DNA of 64,000 bases from Algoriphagus sp. GTDB taxonomy: Bacteria; Bacteroidota; Bacteroidia; Cytophagales; Cyclobacteriaceae. A model generated the notes under the pieces. That model worked only from the letters and a program-made list of their open reading frames with translations, had not been told where the DNA came from and ran no database searches. A program made the position numbers and the translations under genes. Of the stretch, positions 43,908-52,276 are shown one piece after another (the stretch's first letter is position 1; the number at the start of each line of letters is the position of its first letter). The stretch lies in assembly GCA_018336015.1 (NCBI GenBank), contig JAGXQZ010000013.1, positions 1 through 64,000 on the forward strand, read 5' to 3'.

Positions 43908-44260
43908 TAACCCTATTTTCTTTGACTTCTGTGAAGAGAAAAGTCCGTCACAATTCCATTCATATCTAAAAAGAGCGAAATCCGATTTTTGTCCTTCAGA
44001 AAGCAAATTAATTGGTGTTGAATTGGAATATAAAGCTAAATTAGAAACGGGAATGGCAAGCGCTCAAGATTTATGCTGAACGATTAATTTATTTTAAATC
44101 AGTAAGTTGAAAATCTTATCGAGAATCCATTAGGGATTGATGAACTGGATTCTTTGGGAGGTATTGAGGTCTCTACTTTGGTCAGAATTTAGCAATCGGG
44201 TTGAGCTTTAGGCTAACCATTACCAAATACATCTGAAAAGACACTTTAACTTTTTAAAAA
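43908..44260. other. 353-bp noncoding gap between receiver genes
   Basis: AT-rich sequence with no convincing gene. A 73-codon frame (43858-44079) starts inside the receiver 1 gene and gives an unrecognisable product, so I treat it as spurious. TTTG (44153-44156) with TACTTTG (44174-44180) is a weak promoter-like pair with a 17-nt spacer. A promoter for receiver 2 is expected here. Confidence 0.5.
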
Positions 44261-44641
44261 ATGAAAATTTTGATAGTAGACGATGAGCAGGATGTAGAAA
44301 TCATGTTTCTTCAAAAATTCAGACGTGAAATAAAAAGTAAGCTGTTGGAAGTTGAGTTTGCATTTTCTGGTCAGCAAGCGCTTGAATTTTTGAGTAAATC
44401 CGATTCTCCCGATGTGGTTTATGTTTTTTCTGACATCAATATGCCAGGTATGAGTGGATTGGAGCTTTTGGAAAACATCAAATCCAAGTTTCCCCATATT
44501 CAAGTGAGTATGATTTCCGCTTATGGAGACAGGGAAAATTACAACAAGGCAATAAATTCGGGAGCCAAGGGATTCTTTACCAAACCTGTAGATTTTGAAT
44601 CTCTAAAAAATGAAATAGCTGAATTGCTTACGAATAAATAA
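44261..44641 (+). CDS. Single-domain response regulator 2
   Basis: The 126-residue receiver is strikingly similar to receiver 1: VDDEQD, phospho-Asp58 in VFSDINMPG, MISAYGD and FFTKPVDFESLKNE. It must have arisen by tandem duplication. No output domain is present. It precedes the receiver-cyclase gene by 1 bp, so they are co-transcribed and may act in the same relay. Confidence 0.92.
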   Translation: MKILIVDDEQDVEIMFLQKFRREIKSKLLEVEFAFSGQQALEFLSKSDSPDVVYVFSDINMPGMSGLELLENIKSKFPHIQVSMISAYGDRENYNKAINSGAKGFFTKPVDFESLKNEIAELLTNK

Positions 44642-44642
44642 C

Positions 44643-45680
44643 ATGGCAAAAATACTGGTTGTTGACGACGAGGAAGATTTGGAAATGCTCTTCAGACAGA
44701 AGTATCGACAAAAAATCCGTTCAGGAGAATACGAGATGCTCTTCGCTCTCAATGGACAGCTTGCATTGGATACTCTGAAAGAAAATCCTGATGTAGATAT
44801 CATCCTCAGTGATATCAATATGCCCGTAATGGATGGGCTGACTCTTCTTTCCAATACCAAAGAGAAAAACCCCCTTACCAAGACAATCATCATTTCAGCC
44901 TATGGAGATATGGAAAACATCCGAAAGGCGATGAATTTGGGTGCTTTTGACTTTGTAACCAAACCGGTGGATTTTCAGGATTTGGAGATTACCATGGAAA
45001 AGACCCTGAACTACATCAATCAGGTGAAAGGAACCATCCAAGCAATGAGGGAAAATAACATACTCAAAATGTATGTAGATGAGACCGTACTCAACTTCAT
45101 GGGCGGAAAGGAAATCGAATCAGCTCTCATGGAGAATGAGACCATAGAAGCTACGGTAGCATTTATTGACTTGGTGGGATTTACCAAAATTTCAGAGTCA
45201 GAAGAACCCAATACAGTAGTAGGCCTGCTCAATGAATACTTTGATCTGATGGTCAAAGAGATCATTGAGGAAAAGGGAAGCGTGGACAAGTTTATCGGAG
45301 ATGCCGTAATGTCTGTTTTCCAAGGGCCAAATCATACCGAAAGAGCGGTGAAGGCCTGCTTGGCAATTCGGGAAAAAATGAATGCCATTCCTGAATATTC
45401 GCTCAAATCACATTTCAAACCGCAAGTTTCTATTGGTATCAATTCCGGAGAAATGGTGTCAGGAAATATTGGTTCCAAGTCTTTGAAGAGACTGGATTAT
45501 ACCGTAATCGGAGATGTAGTCAATGTGGCTTCCCGATTACAGAATGCAGCCAATCCCAGTCAGATTTTGATCTTGGACAAGTGTGCCGAAAATCTGTCAG
45601 GGAGTTTTGCTTTAAATGCTGTGGGTGAACTTGCACTCAAAAATAAATCCAATCCAGTACGGGTTTTTGAAGTAAATTGA
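44643..45680 (+). CDS. Response regulator with class III adenylate cyclase output
   Basis: The 345-residue protein joins a receiver (residues 1-125; Asp8, Asp9, phospho-Asp57 in LSDINMP, Lys in FVTKPVD) to a class III cyclase domain (~165-345). All catalytic positions are visible: metal Asp176 (VAFIDLVGF) and Asp220 (FIGDAVM), purine-specifying Lys216 and Thr287 (DYTVIG), and transition-state Asn294 and Arg298 (VNVASRLQ). This set matches CyaC-type adenylate cyclases, so cAMP is the predicted product. It starts 1 bp after receiver 2. A cNMP-binding phospholipase lies 2.6 kb upstream in the same island. Confidence 0.93.
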   Translation: MAKILVVDDEEDLEMLFRQKYRQKIRSGEYEMLFALNGQLALDTLKENPDVDIILSDINMPVMDGLTLLSNTKEKNPLTKTIIISAYGDMENIRKAMNLGAFDFVTKPVDFQDLEITMEKTLNYINQVKGTIQAMRENNILKMYVDETVLNFMGGKEIESALMENETIEATVAFIDLVGFTKISESEEPNTVVGLLNEYFDLMVKEIIEEKGSVDKFIGDAVMSVFQGPNHTERAVKACLAIREKMNAIPEYSLKSHFKPQVSIGINSGEMVSGNIGSKSLKRLDYTVIGDVVNVASRLQNAANPSQILILDKCAENLSGSFALNAVGELALKNKSNPVRVFEVN

Positions 45681-45699
45681 TCAGATAATCTGGCTCATT

Positions 45700-46443
45700 A
45701 TGCTTCCTTTTCTAAAAAAAATCCGACATCAGCTCGTCCAGGAAAACAGATTTTCAAGATATCTCCTCTACGCCATAGGGGAGATTTTTTTGGTGGTAAT
45801 AGGGATTCTGATCGCCTTGCAGATCAACAATTGGAATGAGGAGAAAAAGATCAGAAACTATGAACTTAAAATGCTTAGGGAGCTAGCCAATGTGATCAAA
45901 AAGGATGAAGGTTATTTTGGCTCGATGGTGGAAAGGCTAAATCAAAAGGGTGAAGCTGTGGATAAGTTACTCCAATTAAGGGAATCCAAAATGGCTATCC
46001 GCGATTCCATTAGCAAGTATTTTCAGGTGACCAGATACGAGACTCTCTTTCAATACAACTCAGGCCCCTATGGCTCAATCAAATCCAGTGGGATCGAGAA
46101 GATTTCCAATGATTCTATCCGAACCCGAATGGTGGATTTGTATGAATTTCTAATTCCAAGGACTGAGAAAATCTTGGAGAGATTAGAGGGTTCAAATTCC
46201 AAAGAAGAGGAATTGATGGAGTCTCTTACTGAACGTGTATTGATAAATAGAAACGGTAACCAGATCATTCAAAGAGTAATAGCTGATCCTCAAGTAATTT
46301 ATAAGCCTGATTTTCTTCAGTTCATCCAAGTGCACAAGAGTAACACCTATGTCGCCCAATCCAGGATAGAGGCAATATTACCCGCAATGGCTCATCTAGA
46401 TTCCCTTATTGAAATAGAGCTATCCTCCAGAGATGACAAATGA
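45700..46443 (+). CDS. DUF6090-family membrane protein
   Basis: The 247-residue product begins MLPFLKKIRHQLVQENRFSR then one membrane helix (LLYAIGEIFLVVIGILIALQ) and INNWNEEKK, the DUF6090 hallmark. The rest (~200 residues) is a soluble coiled-coil-rich domain. Family function is unknown. It is 19 bp after the cyclase gene and likely in the same transcript, so it may report or tune membrane state in this signalling island (inference). Confidence 0.85.
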   Translation: MLPFLKKIRHQLVQENRFSRYLLYAIGEIFLVVIGILIALQINNWNEEKKIRNYELKMLRELANVIKKDEGYFGSMVERLNQKGEAVDKLLQLRESKMAIRDSISKYFQVTRYETLFQYNSGPYGSIKSSGIEKISNDSIRTRMVDLYEFLIPRTEKILERLEGSNSKEEELMESLTERVLINRNGNQIIQRVIADPQVIYKPDFLQFIQVHKSNTYVAQSRIEAILPAMAHLDSLIEIELSSRDDK

Positions 46444-46536
46444 GTGTCCGTTAACGGTCTATTTTACACGGGATTGTGAAAATCTTTTTGAAAGAGAATA
46501 CTTCCTGTTAGATTCATTGCCCAAACCCAAATTAGA

Positions 46537-49500
46537 ATGAAAAAACTTACCCAACCGGCAATTTTGATTGCTTTGGGAGCGACAATCAGTGCTGCGGCAA
46601 TCATGCCCAAATCCACTGAACTGTTTTTCCCAACTCCCAAAGTTGAAAAAACTATCCTTGCGGACAGCACCAAAAAGGATTCTTTAAACTATCCAAAATT
46701 CAAGGATTTGCCACTTAAGCCCGAACGTGAAGTCAAATTTACTACGCAGGAGGGTACATGGATGAGTGTCGATGTCAGTCCGGATGGCAAGACGATTGCC
46801 TTTGACCTGATGGGAGATATTTATACCATACCTATGGAAGGCGGTAAAGCCAGTCCCTTGACCAGTGGCATCGCCTATGAAACCCATCCTAGGTATTCCC
46901 CCGATGGGAAAAAAATACTTTTCACCTCTGACCGTGCCGGAAATGATAACCTCTGGTACATCGATATGGAGAAAAAGGACACAGTGCAGGTGACTAAAGA
47001 TAAAAACGGCGATGTACCGGGTGCACATTGGACTCCTGATGGTAATTACATTGTGGTATCCAAGGGCCGTAGAATTTCAAAACTATGGATGTATCATGTC
47101 GATGGAGGCGGAGGAATCCAACTCAACGACAATCCTGCAACCATGAAAACCATAGATCCTTTTGTAAGTCCTGATGGCAAGAAGGTGTATTTCTCTTGGA
47201 GAACAGGCTCTTGGAATTACAATGCACTGCTTCCACAGTACCAAATAGGTACTTACGACTTTGATAAAGGAAAAATCACCAGTATCACTTCCCGCTATGG
47301 ATCGGCTTTTACCCCTACGCTGAGCAAGGATGGAAATTGGATGGTCTATGGCTCTAGATGGCAGGAAAAAACCGGTTTAGTTATCAGAAACATGAAGACT
47401 GGTGATGAAAAGTGGTTGGCTTATCCTGTGCAGCGTGACGAACAGGAATCCATTGCTCCACAGGGGGTATTGCCTGCGATGGCTTTCACTCCTGACAGCA
47501 AATTTGTCATTGCTTCCTACGGTGGAAAGATCTGGAAACTCCCGGTAGATGGTAGTGCGGCTTCAGAGATTCCTTTTGAAGCAGATGTAAAATTGGCTAT
47601 GGGGCCTCGATTGTATTTTAACTATGCGATCAAGGATACTACCCATAAGTTAGCTACCCAAATTCGTGATGCCGTTCCTTCTCCAGATGGTAAAAAGCTG
47701 GCATTTACGGTTTTAAATAGGCTGTACGTGATGGACTATCCAAATGGAAATCCAAAGCGAATCACCAAAAATGAGTTTACTGAAGCCATGCCCACCTGGA
47801 GTCCTGACGGTACTCAATTGGCTTTTGTCACCTGGGAAGAAAAAAATGGAGGAAGCCTATACAAAGCTACTCTTACAGGGAATAGCTCGATTATTAAGCT
47901 TTCTACCGAATCTGCACTATACTCAAGTCCAACTTGGGCTCCTAGAAACCGAATTGTAGTATTCAAAGCTCCCAATAGAGCACAAATGGAAGCCGAAGGA
48001 CCATTCGTGGATGGAGCTGAAGCGGAGATGATTTGGATTCCTGCTGCGGGTGGACCCGCGCGGAGAATCATGGATGCAGGTAACGATGGCAATGCCCATT
48101 TTACTCAAGATACTAGCCGAATCTTCCTCAACGGTCCTGGAGGATCTCTGCTAAGTATCAAATGGGATGGTACGGATGAGAAAGTTTTGGCAAGAATCTC
48201 AGGGATCACGCCATTTGGCTCAGCAGCTGATCCAAATACCGACCATTCAGGTCATGACCATTTGCCTTCAGATGTAAGGTATGTGATGGGTAAGCCTTAT
48301 TCCAATGCGGATGCTGTCAATTACTGTATGCTGCCTTCTGGTGCTAGCAATCGTGAACCTCAGATGATGCCTGCCAGCGCAAGTACCATCTTGATGGCTC
48401 CGGTGGGAAATAAAGCACTCGCACAAGTAAATAATAATGTCTATGTAGTGACGATTCCTTCTGCGGGAAAAGTGCCTTCTATTAATGTTTCTGAACCGGC
48501 TGCAAGTAATTTTCCATCACGTCAGCTGACTGAAATCGGTGGGGAATGGCCGGCATGGGAAGCCAATGGCAAAAAAGTACATTGGTCGTTGGGCAACGGA
48601 CATTGGGTATTTGATATCGAGCGGGCTGAGTTTGTCGAGGATTCGGTGAAATCTGCCAAAAAAGCCAAAACCCTTGCTGATGCAGACAGTGTATCTGCCT
48701 TGAAAGCTAAAGGTGAAGCAGCTGTGAAAATGGCCGATTCATTGGCAAAAGCAGATAAAAAGCGAATCGATTCCCTGTTTAAAGCGGATAAGGTCAAGTT
48801 CAAAGCTGATAGTGTTCACAAAGCCAAGCTCAAAGAAAGAGAAACGTACAAGCCTACAGAGCATCAGGTCAAAGTCTACTTTGCGAAAGACACGCCCAAG
48901 GGAAGCATTCTTTTGAAAAATGCCAGAATTGTCACCATGAATGGATCTGAGGTTATTGAAAATGGGGACATTCTCATCGAAAACAATAGAATAAAAGCAG
49001 TGGGCAAATCAGGAACCCTGGATGCAGGAACAGCCAAAGTCGTGGATGTGACCGGCAAAACGATCACTCCTGGATTTATTGACACCCATGCGCACATGTG
49101 GCCAACTTGGGGCTTGCACAAAAACTCCGTTTGGATCTATGCCTCAAATCTGGCTTATGGTGTTACTACGACAAGAGATCCGCAAACTGCTACCACTGAC
49201 GTCCTGACCTATGGAGATATGGTGGAGGCGGGGATGGTTCCCGGACCTAGGGTCTATTCTACCGGACCTGGAGTAGGCTATTGGATGTATAACCTCAAGT
49301 CGCTCGATCAAACTAAAAATGTGCTTAAGCAATACAGTAAATACTACAATACCCAGTACATCAAAATGTACCTAGTGGGTAATAGACAGCATAGACAGTG
49401 GGTGATTATGGCAGCCAAAGAACAGCAGTTGATGCCAACCACCGAAGGGGGACTAGATTATAAATTAAATATGACCCAGCTCTTTGATGGGTATCCGGGT

Positions 49501-50166
49501 CATGAGCACTCAATTCCTGTATTCCCACTTTATAGCGATGTGACAAAAACCATTGCTCAAAGCAAAATGGCATACACGCCTACTTTGTTGGTTTCTTATG
49601 GAGGTCCTTGGGCAGAAAACTACTATTATACCACCGAAAGTCCACTTCACGATCCTAAGCTTAACCGATTTACACCTTATAATGAGCTAAATGAAAAGGC
49701 AAGGAGACGAGTAGGCGGTTTGGGAGGTTGGTTTGCACCGGAAGACCATGTGTTCCAAAAACATGCCCAGGGCGTAAATTCTATTGTAAAACTAGGAGGC
49801 TTGGCTGGTGTAGGATCTCACGGACAGCTTCAGGGTTTGGGTTACCATTGGGAGCTATGGTCTGTGGCGAGCGGAGACATGAGCAATCTGGATGCGCTTC
49901 GTGTAGCCACCATCTTGGGAGCTGAATCATTGGGATTGGATAAGGAACTGGGAAGTATCGAGGCCGGAAAATTGGCTGACTTGGTGATCATGGATAAAAA
50001 TCCTCTGGAAAATATCAGAAACACCAATACGATAACCCATGTGGTAAAGGACGGACGCCTTTATGACGGCAATACTTTAGATGAATTACTTCCTACTTCC
50101 CGTAAACTTGATGTAAGTCAGTGGACCAAGGAAGCTCCAAAAGTGACCACCTCAGTGAAGGAATAA
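46537..50166 (+). CDS. Secreted propeller-amidohydrolase fusion
   Basis: The 1209-residue protein has an N-terminal signal-like helix (PAILIALGATISAAAIMP), then PD40/TolB-type propeller repeats (~residues 60-700, e.g. SPDGKTIAFDLMGDIYTIPM, FSPDGK-like motifs). A highly charged Lys/Ala/Asp linker follows (~715-790, e.g. ADSLAKADKKRIDSLFKADK). The C-terminal ~410 residues are an amidohydrolase: TPGFIDTHAHMWPTW (HxH), ITHVVKDGRLY and AGKLADLVIMD. Many such fusions are periplasmic peptidase-like enzymes with unknown substrate. Its own terminator follows. Confidence 0.9.
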   Translation: MKKLTQPAILIALGATISAAAIMPKSTELFFPTPKVEKTILADSTKKDSLNYPKFKDLPLKPEREVKFTTQEGTWMSVDVSPDGKTIAFDLMGDIYTIPMEGGKASPLTSGIAYETHPRYSPDGKKILFTSDRAGNDNLWYIDMEKKDTVQVTKDKNGDVPGAHWTPDGNYIVVSKGRRISKLWMYHVDGGGGIQLNDNPATMKTIDPFVSPDGKKVYFSWRTGSWNYNALLPQYQIGTYDFDKGKITSITSRYGSAFTPTLSKDGNWMVYGSRWQEKTGLVIRNMKTGDEKWLAYPVQRDEQESIAPQGVLPAMAFTPDSKFVIASYGGKIWKLPVDGSAASEIPFEADVKLAMGPRLYFNYAIKDTTHKLATQIRDAVPSPDGKKLAFTVLNRLYVMDYPNGNPKRITKNEFTEAMPTWSPDGTQLAFVTWEEKNGGSLYKATLTGNSSIIKLSTESALYSSPTWAPRNRIVVFKAPNRAQMEAEGPFVDGAEAEMIWIPAAGGPARRIMDAGNDGNAHFTQDTSRIFLNGPGGSLLSIKWDGTDEKVLARISGITPFGSAADPNTDHSGHDHLPSDVRYVMGKPYSNADAVNYCMLPSGASNREPQMMPASASTILMAPVGNKALAQVNNNVYVVTIPSAGKVPSINVSEPAASNFPSRQLTEIGGEWPAWEANGKKVHWSLGNGHWVFDIERAEFVEDSVKSAKKAKTLADADSVSALKAKGEAAVKMADSLAKADKKRIDSLFKADKVKFKADSVHKAKLKERETYKPTEHQVKVYFAKDTPKGSILLKNARIVTMNGSEVIENGDILIENNRIKAVGKSGTLDAGTAKVVDVTGKTITPGFIDTHAHMWPTWGLHKNSVWIYASNLAYGVTTTRDPQTATTDVLTYGDMVEAGMVPGPRVYSTGPGVGYWMYNLKSLDQTKNVLKQYSKYYNTQYIKMYLVGNRQHRQWVIMAAKEQQLMPTTEGGLDYKLNMTQLFDGYPGHEHSIPVFPLYSDVTKTIAQSKMAYTPTLLVSYGGPWAENYYYTTESPLHDPKLNRFTPYNELNEKARRRVGGLGGWFAPEDHVFQKHAQGVNSIVKLGGLAGVGSHGQLQGLGYHWELWSVASGDMSNLDALRVATILGAESLGLDKELGSIEAGKLADLVIMDKNPLENIRNTNTITHVVKDGRLYDGNTLDELLPTSRKLDVSQWTKEAPKVTTSVKE

Positions 50167-50186
50167 ATACCTTGAAAAAAGGATTG

Positions 50187-50218
50187 AAGGCCGGCGATCA
50201 ACTTAGCCGGCCTTTTTT
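50187..50218. terminator. Bidirectional terminator after amidohydrolase gene
   Basis: AAGGCCGGC (50187-50195) pairs with GCCGGCCTT (50206-50214), followed by TTTT. It sits between the plus-strand amidohydrolase and the minus-strand tspO, overlapping its stop. Confidence 0.88.
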
Positions 50219-50681
50219 AATTTAACCACCAGATGGTTGCATTCAATACTGTTGCGAAAGAAACCCACAGAAGGTAAGGAACCATAAGTCCCGATGCCCA
50301 TCCACTTACTTTTTTGAATTGGAAAATACAGAACAGGATGCTAGCCCATAGTGGAATAATCACGACTAATCCCAATATGGGACTTTGAGTACCAAAAAAA
50401 GCAGGAGACCAAAGTGCATTGAGTACCAACTGAATGAAGTAAAAAGAAAGTAATTGCTTTTTTAATGGGTGCTCGCTTTTCCAGATTAGAAAGCAGCTGA
50501 TTCCCATTAATACATAGAGTGTAGTCCAAACGGGCCCAAATAGCCAGTTCGGTGGATTCCATTCAGGGCGATTGATGGTGAGGTACCATTCTCTTACAGA
50601 GCTTAATGTGAAAAAAGCACCTAAACCACCTGCCAATTGTGGAAGAAGAAGACTGATGAATAATTTGATGGGATTAGACAT
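50217..50681 (-). CDS. tspO: TspO/MBR-family tryptophan-rich sensory protein
   Basis: The 154-residue protein has five membrane helices with the family pattern: PQLAGGLGAFFTLSSVREWY, LTINRPEWNPPNWLFGPVWT, TLYVLMGISCFLIWKSE, and the C-terminal LLWVSFATVLNATIWWLN. TspO binds porphyrins and other ligands. In Rhodobacter it modulates photopigment genes in response to oxygen. Here it lies beside the carotenoid cluster, 4 bp downstream of the DUF4286 gene on the same strand. Confidence 0.93.
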   Translation of the reverse strand: MSNPIKLFISLLLPQLAGGLGAFFTLSSVREWYLTINRPEWNPPNWLFGPVWTTLYVLMGISCFLIWKSEHPLKKQLLSFYFIQLVLNALWSPAFFGTQSPILGLVVIIPLWASILFCIFQFKKVSGWASGLMVPYLLWVSFATVLNATIWWLN

Positions 50682-50685
50682 AAAG

Positions 50686-50988
50686 TTAGACTGTCTCTAG
50701 AAGTGATCGGAAAGAAACGGCCTTATCCTGATAGCGTTCTTTGGTTTTGATGCGGAGAGCCGTGGCGTGGGTTTTCTCGTATTCCATCATCTTTTCCATT
50801 GACTCAGTGAAAAACTGAATGGAGTAGTTGACAGAGCCGTCCTCTGAGTCATGAAGAAGTTTATAGAATTTGTGATCCAGAAAAATTCCTGTCTCCATTA
50901 CTTCAGGAATATGGATCGATTTCATCCAAGTGATAAAGTCTTCTTCGATATCAGCGGTAACGTTTGTGGTAATATTATACAAGATCAT
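50686..50988 (-). CDS. DUF4286-family protein
   Basis: The 100-residue cytoplasmic protein has the DUF4286 pattern: ILYNITTNVTADIEEDFITW, MKSIHIPEVMETGIFLDHKF and SYSIQF-like strand (VNYSIQFFTESMEKMMEYE). It probably has a ferredoxin-like (ABM-type) fold. Function unknown. It is the first gene of the tspO operon and is divergent from cruF. Confidence 0.88.
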   Translation of the reverse strand: MILYNITTNVTADIEEDFITWMKSIHIPEVMETGIFLDHKFYKLLHDSEDGSVNYSIQFFTESMEKMMEYEKTHATALRIKTKERYQDKAVSFRSLLETV

Positions 50989-51039
50989 AATCAGTCTTTT
51001 GGCTTTTATTTACTTTTTTTGGTAACAATTATTTCTAGG

Positions 51040-51047
51040 CAAAGTTA
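51040..51047 (-). promoter_or_regulatory. Possible -7 promoter element of the DUF4286-tspO operon
   Basis: CAAAGTTA reads TAACTTTG on the minus strand, a match to TAnnTTTG. It lies ~50 bp before the DUF4286 start. No TTTG is found at the right spacing upstream, so this is tentative. Confidence 0.35.
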
Positions 51048-51085
51048 GGAATCCCGAATAGAATCCGCCTCTAGGCTAATTTAAT

Positions 51086-51751
51086 ATGCACAAATTCAAC
51101 CCCGAACGAGGAAAAAGTAAGCTTTCCAAAGAGCTCATCGGCAAAATTATCCTAGTAGCACTTCATGTGGTTGGGGTAATTGGTCTTTCCTTACCTGAGT
51201 ACCAAGAACTTTTTTTGATGCTTACTCCAGCCCACTTATTAACCACTATGGTATTGATGTTACTTTACCATAAAGGTTGGAATGATGCCTTTCCAATTTT
51301 CGCCGCCGCAGCATTTTGGATAGGATTTGGATCAGAGATTATTGGAATTCATACGGGCTACCTTTATGGGGATTACGTCTATGGACCCACTTTGGGACCC
51401 AAACTATGGGATGTTCCACTAGTAATTGGCGTCAATTGGTTTATACTAGCCTATCTCACAGGCTCAGTTTTTCACAAAATACCCAATGACTGGTATGCTG
51501 CATTTTTGGGAGCTACAGCCATGACTGCCCTAGATTACATCCTTGAGCCAGTAGCAGTGGCCTTGGAATTCTGGGCGTGGAAGTGGGAGACTATTCCTGT
51601 AAGCAATTATTTGGGATGGTTTGGTGTGTCGTTTCTAGTGCATTTGATCTATCGAAAAGCCAACTTTGAGAAGTCTAATCCCATTGCTGTCTTTCTGCTG
51701 ATCACTTGGATTCTTTTTTTCACCATTTTAAATTTCACACTCATCGGATAA
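51086..51751 (+). CDS. cruF: Carotenoid 1',2'-hydratase (CruF)
   Basis: The 221-residue integral membrane protein (six or seven helices) matches the CruF/DUF422 family: EIIGIHTGYLYGDYVYGPTL, GPKLWDVPLVIGVNWFILAY and ALDYILEPVAVALEFWAWKW. CruF hydrates the psi end of carotenoids (for example in deoxymyxol and flexixanthin-type pathways). It heads a transcript with crtZ and the CarH-like regulator. It starts at 51086 and has no obvious promoter. Confidence 0.9.
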   Translation: MHKFNPERGKSKLSKELIGKIILVALHVVGVIGLSLPEYQELFLMLTPAHLLTTMVLMLLYHKGWNDAFPIFAAAAFWIGFGSEIIGIHTGYLYGDYVYGPTLGPKLWDVPLVIGVNWFILAYLTGSVFHKIPNDWYAAFLGATAMTALDYILEPVAVALEFWAWKWETIPVSNYLGWFGVSFLVHLIYRKANFEKSNPIAVFLLITWILFFTILNFTLIG

Positions 51752-51829
51752 GAAGCAGGAGTCAAGTTAGTATTGCTAACTGAAAAAATCCTTTTCAAAC
51801 AAAGCAGTTAGAATTTGGTTTTGCAGATA

Positions 51830-52276
51830 ATGATTACGGCAATAGCGTTTATAGTCCTTGGGTTTGCGGCAATGGAATTTTCAGGATGGTTTATTCATAA
51901 ATTCCTGATGCATGGCCCATTATGGGTAATTCATAAGACACATCATCAGCCATCCAAGTCCTTTTTCGAATTGAACGACTTATTTTCCGTTCTTTTCGGA
52001 AGTGTGGCCATTGTACTTATTTTGCTTGGAGTCAGTGAATTGGACTATAGATTTTGGATGGGGATGGGAATCAGTCTTTACGGATTCCTTTATTTCATCC
52101 TTCATGATGTGATGGTCCATAGGAGGCTAAAATGGTTTGATCGGCCTAAAAATTCTTTTCTAAAAGGAATTTTCAAGGCGCATCAAGCACACCATAAAAC
52201 CAACCAAAAGGACGATGCAGTTTCTTTTGGCTTATTTGTAGTACCCAAAAAATTCTTTAAAAACGAAGAAAAGTGA
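51830..52276 (+). CDS. crtZ: Beta-carotene hydroxylase (CrtZ)
   Basis: The 148-residue di-iron membrane hydroxylase has four His boxes: FIHKFLMHGPLW, HKTHHQPSKS, LHDVMVHRRL and KAHQAHHKT. It introduces 3-hydroxyl groups on beta-rings. I start at ATG 51830; the frame permits TTG 51815. Its stop overlaps the GTG start of the regulator by 4 bp (GTGA). A small inverted repeat (AGTTAG/CTAACT) lies upstream. Confidence 0.93.
   Translation: MITAIAFIVLGFAAMEFSGWFIHKFLMHGPLWVIHKTHHQPSKSFFELNDLFSVLFGSVAIVLILLGVSELDYRFWMGMGISLYGFLYFILHDVMVHRRLKWFDRPKNSFLKGIFKAHQAHHKTNQKDDAVSFGLFVVPKKFFKNEEK

Noticed and set aside
43858-44079. 73-codon frame in the receiver gap
   Set aside because: It begins inside the receiver 1 gene in another frame and gives an unrecognised product.
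42128-44181. TACTTTG elements upstream of kinase 2 and receiver 2
   Set aside because: They lack the two-base spacing of TAnnTTTG and have no consistent -33 element, so they are not called promoters.
36414-46443. CBASS or Pycsar antiphage system
   Set aside because: A cyclase, a cNMP-binding domain and a patatin are present, but the cyclase is receiver-linked and there is no CD-NTase, no Cap2/Cap3 and no PycC; kinases and receivers dominate. It reads as signal transduction.
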